The notes beneath the pieces are model-generated. The model had not been told where the DNA came from. It did no database searches and was given only the letters and a program-made list of their open reading frames with translations. Positions 15,328 through 20,011 of a stretch of DNA of 20,011 nucleotides are shown one piece after another. Position 1 is the first letter of the stretch, and each line of letters starts with the position of its first letter. The DNA is from Puniceicoccales bacterium. GTDB lineage: Bacteria > Verrucomicrobiota > Verrucomicrobiia > Opitutales > JAIRLM01. Where the stretch lies: positions 1-20,011 of the forward strand of contig JAIRMB010000024.1 in assembly GCA_031258995.1 (NCBI GenBank), read 5' to 3'. The position numbers and the translations under genes were made by a program.

Positions 15328-16747
15328 TTTCACACCTCTTCCAGTGGGACAGGACGCCGGCGAAGGGCCCATTCGAGAAAAGTACGGCCACCCGAAAATT
15401 CCCCGAATCTTCGTCCAGCAGTTCCAGAAGCCGACCCAACAGGGCACAGTTTTCTTCGAAGGCAACGGCTTCCAGCACATTTCCGCGCAGCTGTTCGGCC
15501 ATTTCTGCCGGCCGCAGCCGCTCATCGGCCGGCAAAATTTCGGAGCGACCGGGGCGGGCGAGAAAGCAGCGATCGGCGAGGGAGAGGGCGCCGACAAACT
15601 CTTTCTCCAGAAACCGTCCCATGGCGGTCCGCGACGCCGGCTCGAAGCAGGCAATGAGTTCGCTTCCCGGGTAAAGCGTCCGCATGGCGCGGAGAACCTC
15701 CCGAATGGCGCTCGGGTGATGGCCAAAGTCCTCGTAGACGGCGCAGCGGCCGTCCCGCCGCAGTAGCCGCTGGCGTCTTTGCACGCCGGAAAAGTTGCGC
15801 AAGTCGACCGTTGGAGGCGGAGTCGATCCGCTAGCACCGTGGGCCGCCAGGATGGCCATGGTGCCGTTGCGGGCGTTAAATTCTCCCACTAGATCGCTGT
15901 TTACGGCCGTGCGGCGGTACTTTGAGGCGATCTCCCAGGCCGTTCCGGACTGGCTAACTGTCATATTCCTAATCCGGAAGTCGTTATCCTCTCCCAGCCC
16001 GACCGAATGGGCCGGCGTCCAGGGAAATTTTGCCAATAGGGCCCGACAGCGGTCGCAATCGCCATTATAAAAAATTTGTCCACTGCGCGGGACGGTACGC
16101 AGGAGGTGATCGAAGGCCCGCTCGACGTCGATCAAGTCACGAAAAATGTCCGCGTGATCGAACTCGATGCCGCCGATCACGAGCGTGTGGGCCCCATAGT
16201 GGATAAATTTACTGCGTTTGTCGAAAAAAGCGGAGTCGTATTCGTCGCCCTCTAAGACGAAGGGAGCTGAGCTATCCCCCAGATCGGCGCCGCAGGGAAA
16301 GTCCAACGGCGCACCTCCAATGAAATAGCCGGCCCGAATCTTTTTCTGCCGCAGATAGTAGGCGCAGAGTGCGGCCGTTGTAGTCTTGCCGTGGGTGCCG
16401 GTGATAGCCAGCCGGTGCCTTTCCCGCAAAAAACGTTCAAAAAGAAATTGCGGGAGCGAAGTATACGGGATTTTCCCCGAATCTAAAAGCCATTCCACCT
16501 CCGGATTGCCGCGGCCCACGCCGTTGCCTACGACGACCAGGTCGGGGCCGAAGCGGCCGATATTTTCTTCCCTGTAGCCATCGAAAAAATCGATCCCATT
16601 GGCACGTAGCAGCTCATCCACTGGCCCATAGACGGCCCGATCGCTGCCGCCGACGGTACAGCCAGAACTTTTTGCCAGAATGGCGCAGTTTCCCATAGCC
16701 ACGCCGCCAATGGCGAGAAAATAGATCCTCTCCGTGCCGGCCCGCAT
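15314..16747 (-). CDS. mpl: UDP-N-acetylmuramate:tripeptide ligase (Mpl)
   Basis: 477 residues in Mur-ligase layout. The Rossmann N-domain starts RIYFLAIGGVAMGNCAILAK. The ATP-binding loop is ITGTHGKTTTAAL (loop at about 117-123 of this start). The central domain holds FVLEGDEYDSAFFDKRSKF, which separates Mpl from MurC, plus the helix beginning GEFNARNGTMAILAA. The C-domain holds NFSGVQRRQRL and YEDFGHHPSAIREVL. Mpl joins recovered L-Ala-gamma-D-Glu-meso-DAP to UDP-MurNAc, so it recycles cell-wall peptides in the cytosol; it implies a diaminopimelate-type peptidoglycan. ATG at 16747 (MRAGTERIYF) is preferred: it sits just before the first strand and has AGGA upstream, while a TTG at 16792 would add 15 residues. 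Its end overlaps the acyltransferase start. Confidence 0.9.
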   Translation of the reverse strand: MRAGTERIYFLAIGGVAMGNCAILAKSSGCTVGGSDRAVYGPVDELLRANGIDFFDGYREENIGRFGPDLVVVGNGVGRGNPEVEWLLDSGKIPYTSLPQFLFERFLRERHRLAITGTHGKTTTAALCAYYLRQKKIRAGYFIGGAPLDFPCGADLGDSSAPFVLEGDEYDSAFFDKRSKFIHYGAHTLVIGGIEFDHADIFRDLIDVERAFDHLLRTVPRSGQIFYNGDCDRCRALLAKFPWTPAHSVGLGEDNDFRIRNMTVSQSGTAWEIASKYRRTAVNSDLVGEFNARNGTMAILAAHGASGSTPPPTVDLRNFSGVQRRQRLLRRDGRCAVYEDFGHHPSAIREVLRAMRTLYPGSELIACFEPASRTAMGRFLEKEFVGALSLADRCFLARPGRSEILPADERLRPAEMAEQLRGNVLEAVAFEENCALLGRLLELLDEDSGNFRVAVLFSNGPFAGVLSHWKRCENGRT

Positions 16748-16853
16748 GCGTTCCGTTTCCTGAGTGGACCGGAGGCAAAAGCAGACCTTCAAAGATCCCT
16801 GCAGTTCATAGGCGTCCTAGACGCTTCAATCCTCCAGCGCAATTCGGAGTACC

Positions 16854-18200
16854 CTATTGCCCGCTACCTTTCTTTTGCCGTGAAACTCTTTTGAAACCGG
16901 TGGGCTCTTGTGGTTCCTCGCCGTCGGCGGTCGGGTCGGAGGATTCGCTGCTGTCGCTGGACGCCGCGCGCCCTCTGGCGGTCCAAGAGAAAGATCGGGA
17001 ACCGGCAGGTAGCCCTGACTTTGCCTGCGAAGGAGTATCGTCCAGAGGCTTCTCGCCCTTCTTTCCGGACGATCGTTTCTGAAATTCGCTTGCAAGAAAT
17101 CTTGCACGACGTTCCCGCATCTCATATGCAATTGCACTGCCGGAATGGAGCTTTGCGGCCGACGGCCGCCCCTTTTGCTGGCCTTGCTCCCCTTCCGGCC
17201 CCACGGCAGAAGGATCGGCGGCCCCCATTCGCTGGTTAAATTCCTCGATTATCTTCTCGATCTGCTCCAGATTGCTCTGAAGCCGAGTCAGTTTTGGCTG
17301 CGCCCTGGCGTCCGTGGCTGGGCTCGACGGGGCAACGGCCATTCCGCCCTGCCAGTGGGCACCGTGCAGCACAGGTCCGTCGCGTAAATTCAAGAGCACC
17401 AGCGCGGAGGCTAACAGAGCACCCTGCGCCAGCGCTCGCCTTGCCCTCCCGACAGCGTCTATGCCGCCGACAGCATCGGGGCCATCCTCGGCAGGTGCAC
17501 GTCCTTGGGTATCTCCGACGATGCTGGCAAGCTGTATCCTTGCCTCCTCTTGGGCCCCTTCGATGGCCTGTTGCACTAGGACCGCCATTTCGACAGCCCG
17601 TTCCTCGGCAGCTTCATCCGACGCAGCGGCCTCTTCGCCTGCTTCGTCCGGCAGGAGGATTCCGGCCAATGCTTCTTGGATTGCGGCAACGTAGCGACTG
17701 ACGAGATCAAGACTGCCGCCGGTCCGCATAACCACCTCTGCCGCACAGCGCAAAAGATCCATCACTTGCCGTCGCTGATCAGCGGTAAGAACTCCACCGT
17801 CAACTACGCAGCGCTGTGTAAACTCCTCGAGGGCGCGCAGTGCGTTCTGCAGTTCTGCCAACTGCCTGGTTTCTTTGTCGCTGCCGCCGATATTTTCTAC
17901 GATCTCCAGCAGAACACCGCCCTGAAGACCTCCCACTATGGCCAGGATGAGCTGCGTGAACTGTTCCGGGCTTAGATTGATAGCAGTCACCAAATCGGCG
18001 ATCGCGGCGGCGCCCGCATCCGTGGGATACTGCAACAATTCTCCACCCGCATTACGCTGCAGCGCCTCAAGAAGCAGCGCATCCGACGTTCTAGCGGTTC
18101 GCTCTCTTCCCCGTCCAATGCCGCCGGGACCGCCGGAAAGGGGAATGGAAGGACGGCCGGAGTCACCCACGGAACCGGGACGCACAAATGGATCAGACAT
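16854..18200 (-). CDS. Hypothetical low-complexity protein, 448 residues
   Basis: I do not recognise this protein. The N-terminal 40 residues are Gly/Pro/Ser-rich and disordered (RPSIPLSGGPGGIGRG). Residues 40-230 look helical and acidic, with a hydrophobic stretch LILAIVGGLQGGVLLEIV (84-101) and an Ala/Glu-rich run at 186-223. A second hydrophobic stretch, ALAQGALLASALVLLNL, lies at 256-272. A predicted coiled coil (LQSNLEQIEKIIEEFNQRM, 307-325) comes next, then a long charged, Ser/Gly/Lys-rich tail (330-448). A disordered start, two hydrophobic patches and a coiled coil resemble some secreted effectors or type III translocators, but this is only a resemblance of style. The ATG at 18200 is chosen because upstream residues change character and overlap prfB. 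No signal peptide or strong ribosome-binding site. Confidence 0.6.
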   Translation of the reverse strand: MSDPFVRPGSVGDSGRPSIPLSGGPGGIGRGRERTARTSDALLLEALQRNAGGELLQYPTDAGAAAIADLVTAINLSPEQFTQLILAIVGGLQGGVLLEIVENIGGSDKETRQLAELQNALRALEEFTQRCVVDGGVLTADQRRQVMDLLRCAAEVVMRTGGSLDLVSRYVAAIQEALAGILLPDEAGEEAAASDEAAEERAVEMAVLVQQAIEGAQEEARIQLASIVGDTQGRAPAEDGPDAVGGIDAVGRARRALAQGALLASALVLLNLRDGPVLHGAHWQGGMAVAPSSPATDARAQPKLTRLQSNLEQIEKIIEEFNQRMGAADPSAVGPEGEQGQQKGRPSAAKLHSGSAIAYEMRERRARFLASEFQKRSSGKKGEKPLDDTPSQAKSGLPAGSRSFSWTARGRAASSDSSESSDPTADGEEPQEPTGFKRVSRQKKGSGQ

Positions 18201-18251
18201 GGGACCAATGGTAGCGCTTTCCTTTAAAATGCAATGCCATAGTTTGCGAAA

Positions 18252-18275
18252 TTTTCTGGGGCCTTCACCCCAAAA
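18252..18275 (-). terminator. Weak hairpin downstream of prfB
   Basis: On the minus strand TTTTGGGG and CCCCAGAAAA pair around a six-base loop, with a single bulged base. It lies about 30 bp past the prfB stop and is followed by a short T-run. It may end the prfB transcript, but the G-C part of the stem is only four pairs. Confidence 0.3.
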
Positions 18276-18304
18276 GGCGGATAAAATATTTTTGTCTCTC
18301 CACC

Positions 18305-19450
18305 TCAGCCATCGGACGTCTGACTGCGACGGACGGTGGGACAGCCGGCACGGAGCCAAGCGCCCACAAACCCATCCAGATCGCCGTCCATCACGGCCTG
18401 CACATTGCTCGTTTCGTGGCCCGTGCGGAGATCCTTGACCATTTGGTAGGGCTGAAAGACGTAGCTGCGGATTTGGTTTCCCCAGCCGATTTCCCCTTTT
18501 TCTCCATAAAATTTCTCCATGGCGGAACGTTTTTCGTCCTCTGCCCGCTCGTAGAGGCGGGCCCGCAGGATGCGCATGGCGGAAGCCTTGTTTTTTGCCT
18601 GGGAGCGTTCGTTCTGGCAGGTGACCACAGTGCCGGTGGGTAGGTGAGTTAGGCGCACGGCCGACTCGGTCTTATTTACGTGCTGGCCGCCCTTTCCGCT
18701 GGATCGGTAGACGTCTACCCGCAGCTCGTCGTCCCGGATGCCCACCTCCACGTCATCTTCAATTTCGGCCACCACGTCTACGGAACAGAATGAAGTGTGC
18801 CGCCGCCGATTGGCGTCGAATGGGCTAATGCGGACCAGCCGATGCACGCCCCGTTCCGCCTTGGCATAGCCGTAGGCGCTGTCGCCCACAAGGCGGAAGG
18901 TGGCTCGGGAAATGCCGGCGCAATCGCCCGCCTGCAATTCCTCCATTTCTACCGTAAAATTTTTTCGCTCCGCCCAGCGTAAATACATGCGCAAAAGCAT
19001 GTCAGCCCAATCGCAGGCCTCTGTCCCGCCAGCGCCCGCGTGGAGAGAAAAGATGGCACTGCAGCCGTCGTGAGGGCCGGAAAGGAAGGAGGCCAATTCC
19101 ACTTCCCCAGCTAGCCGTTCCACCTCGTCGCAGAGTTCGTCAACGGCCACAAAATCCGCAGCCCCTTCCGCTGTCCCGCCCTCCTTCAGCAGTTCCACGT
19201 AGGCGCGCAACTCCTCCAATGAACATTCTAGCCGTTCCAGGGGCTGTAGGGATCGTTTCAATTGACTACTTTCCGCAACCGTGGCTTGAGAATGTGTCGG
19301 GCTATTCCAAAAGCCGGGGCGGGCCATTTCTGCCTCCAACTCCGCAATGCGCCGCCTCCTATCTTCCACGGCGACAAATTTGCGAAGCTGGCCCTGACGC
19401 CCTTCCAATTCGGCTAGGGCGGCGATCAATTCCGGCCAAGTTCTCACCAT
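18305..19450 (-). CDS. prfB: Peptide chain release factor 2
   Basis: 381 residues. The stop-codon reading motif ISPFDANRRRHTSF contains SPF (209-211), which marks RF2 (UGA/UAA) rather than RF1. The catalytic motif SSGKGGQHVNKTESAVR holds GGQ at 254-256, which enters the peptidyl-transferase centre. Other family blocks: HAGAGGTEACDWADMLLRMY, RGVHRLVRISP and NERSQAKNKASAM, plus the N-terminal MARPGFWNSP. The whole protein lies in one frame from ATG 19450: where many bacteria have a TGA frameshift site after about codon 25, this sequence reads LRKFVAVEDRRRRI without a break. Autoregulation by frameshifting is therefore absent. It is divergent from the initiator tRNA gene. Confidence 0.96.
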   Translation of the reverse strand: MVRTWPELIAALAELEGRQGQLRKFVAVEDRRRRIAELEAEMARPGFWNSPTHSQATVAESSQLKRSLQPLERLECSLEELRAYVELLKEGGTAEGAADFVAVDELCDEVERLAGEVELASFLSGPHDGCSAIFSLHAGAGGTEACDWADMLLRMYLRWAERKNFTVEMEELQAGDCAGISRATFRLVGDSAYGYAKAERGVHRLVRISPFDANRRRHTSFCSVDVVAEIEDDVEVGIRDDELRVDVYRSSGKGGQHVNKTESAVRLTHLPTGTVVTCQNERSQAKNKASAMRILRARLYERAEDEKRSAMEKFYGEKGEIGWGNQIRSYVFQPYQMVKDLRTGHETSNVQAVMDGDLDGFVGAWLRAGCPTVRRSQTSDG

Positions 19451-19613
19451 CGCGGGCCCACGAAACCCAGGGCGACCTCAAGTCCGGCCGGCGCCGCTGG
19501 CAAGCGTTTTCGCGGCCTACGGGTTGAGACGGTACTTCAAAAGCCTTTTCATCGGCTGGAATCTTTTGAATTTTTTTTCTTGCACTACCGAAAAACCTTC
19601 TTCGGCTTCCATC

Positions 19614-19690
<77 letters not shown>

Positions 19691-19722
19691 TTTGAACCGA
19701 TGGTGGATTCCGTCCACTCGGT

Positions 19723-19941
19723 GTGCTTCGTTTTTGTGCCTTTTGTGGCTTGCTGGTCGTCGATTGCCCTAAACGGCCGTGCGCCTGCTGCGGTGAAATT
19801 TTTCGCGACGACCCGGCGGCCCTACTGCGCCCCGACCGAGAAACGGCCGATCTACTGCTGCGCCGCTACGGCATTAATATTTCCACGAGAATCACACGCG
19901 AAAAAATATGCCGCTTTTTCGGCCGACGGGCCCCGGTCTAA
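19723..19941 (+). CDS. Small zinc-ribbon-like protein
   Basis: 72 residues from a GTG 33 bp after tRNA-fMet. Two cysteine knuckles, CAFC (5-8) and CACC (20-23), separated by a hydrophobic strand and followed by GEIF, look like a small zinc ribbon. The remainder (DETADLLLRRYGINIST-like helical region, RITREKICRFFGRRAPV end) is basic and could bind nucleic acid. The first half of the helical region is rich in Arg and Leu with G/C at third positions, as in neighbouring genes, which supports coding. A competing frame at 19700-19975 lacks any such pattern. I know no homolog and see no clear ribosome-binding site. Confidence 0.5.
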   Translation: MLRFCAFCGLLVVDCPKRPCACCGEIFRDDPAALLRPDRETADLLLRRYGINISTRITREKICRFFGRRAPV

Positions 19942-19988
19942 ACCGATGGGCCAGACCCTGGCGAAAACCTTCTGACACCAAAGGCCCC

Positions 19989-20011
19989 CGCGGCGCGCTT
20001 TGCGCGCCGCG
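19989..20011. terminator. Perfect 10-bp G/C hairpin at the window edge
   Basis: CGCGGCGCGC and GCGCGCCGCG are exact inverted copies around a TTT loop, 47 bp after the zinc-ribbon ORF. The stem may extend past the window end. It is a good candidate terminator for the plus-strand genes, or for a gene arriving from the other side, but the T-tract that would prove it is not in view. Confidence 0.5.

Noticed and set aside
15218..15766. 182-residue plus-strand frame inside mpl
   Set aside because: It is antisense to Mpl motifs and has no recognisable domain.
14671..15837. 388-residue minus-strand frame covering the acyltransferase and part of mpl
   Set aside because: Its first ~170 residues are Cys/Pro/Trp-rich nonsense from another frame of mpl; the DUF374 domain starts at ATG 15327 with a good ribosome-binding site.
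16812..16824. GCGTC/GACGC mini-hairpin between the 448-residue gene and mpl
   Set aside because: A 5-bp stem with a three-base loop and no T-tract is too weak to call.
18201..18359. N-terminal extension of the 448-residue protein
   Set aside because: The extra residues differ in composition, overlap the prfB end, and precede a natural ATG at 18200.

Overview
The window reads as chromosomal housekeeping DNA from an anaerobic, didermic bacterium, most likely of the Verrucomicrobiota/PVC group. Three observations point there. A three-gene set at the left edge resembles the pilus-assembly-like operon that carries Amuc_1100 in Akkermansia. An oxygen-sensitive group B-like [FeFe] hydrogenase is present. 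Peptidoglycan and envelope genes (mreC, mpl, an L,D-transpeptidase, a DUF374 acyltransferase) indicate a normal walled cell. I cannot name the genus. DNA is moderately GC-rich by eye, with A/T runs between genes. No mobile element, CRISPR array, phage gene or rRNA is visible.

Layout. (1) 1-3514, plus strand: the tail of an upstream gene, then a PilM/PilN- or GspL-like membrane protein, an Amuc_1100-like protein and a third membrane-anchored periplasmic protein, tightly packed or overlapping. (2) 3537-9718, minus strand: a GT4 glycosyltransferase, the [FeFe] hydrogenase, an unrecognised 540-residue protein and an M20 dipeptidase-like hydrolase. (3) 10011-12482: tRNA-Phe on the minus strand, then on the plus strand a small membrane protein, mreC, a possible 57-residue ORF, tRNA-Leu and a DUF2062 membrane protein. 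(4) 12444-19450, all minus strand: prfB, an unrecognised 448-residue low-complexity protein, mpl, a DUF374 acyltransferase, gatB and a YkuD L,D-transpeptidase. (5) 19614-20011, plus strand: an initiator tRNA-Met, a small zinc-ribbon-like ORF, and a 10-bp perfect hairpin cut by the window edge.

How the genes fit together. Region 1 looks like an inner-membrane platform for a type IV pilus-like or type II secretion-like machine; its secretin and motor are not in the window. MreC, Mpl and the L,D-transpeptidase concern cell shape, muropeptide recycling and cross-linking, while the DUF374 protein probably acylates an envelope lipid. GatB, RF2 and the three tRNAs are translation functions. The hydrogenase implies fermentative or anaerobic redox metabolism, but no maturation genes lie nearby.

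The parts least explained by known families are the 448-residue and 540-residue proteins and the third protein of the pilus-like set. The initiator tRNA also departs from the usual pattern, with an A29:U41 pair and a C73 discriminator. I found no clear new multi-gene system; the pilus-like set is the best candidate for an under-described machine.
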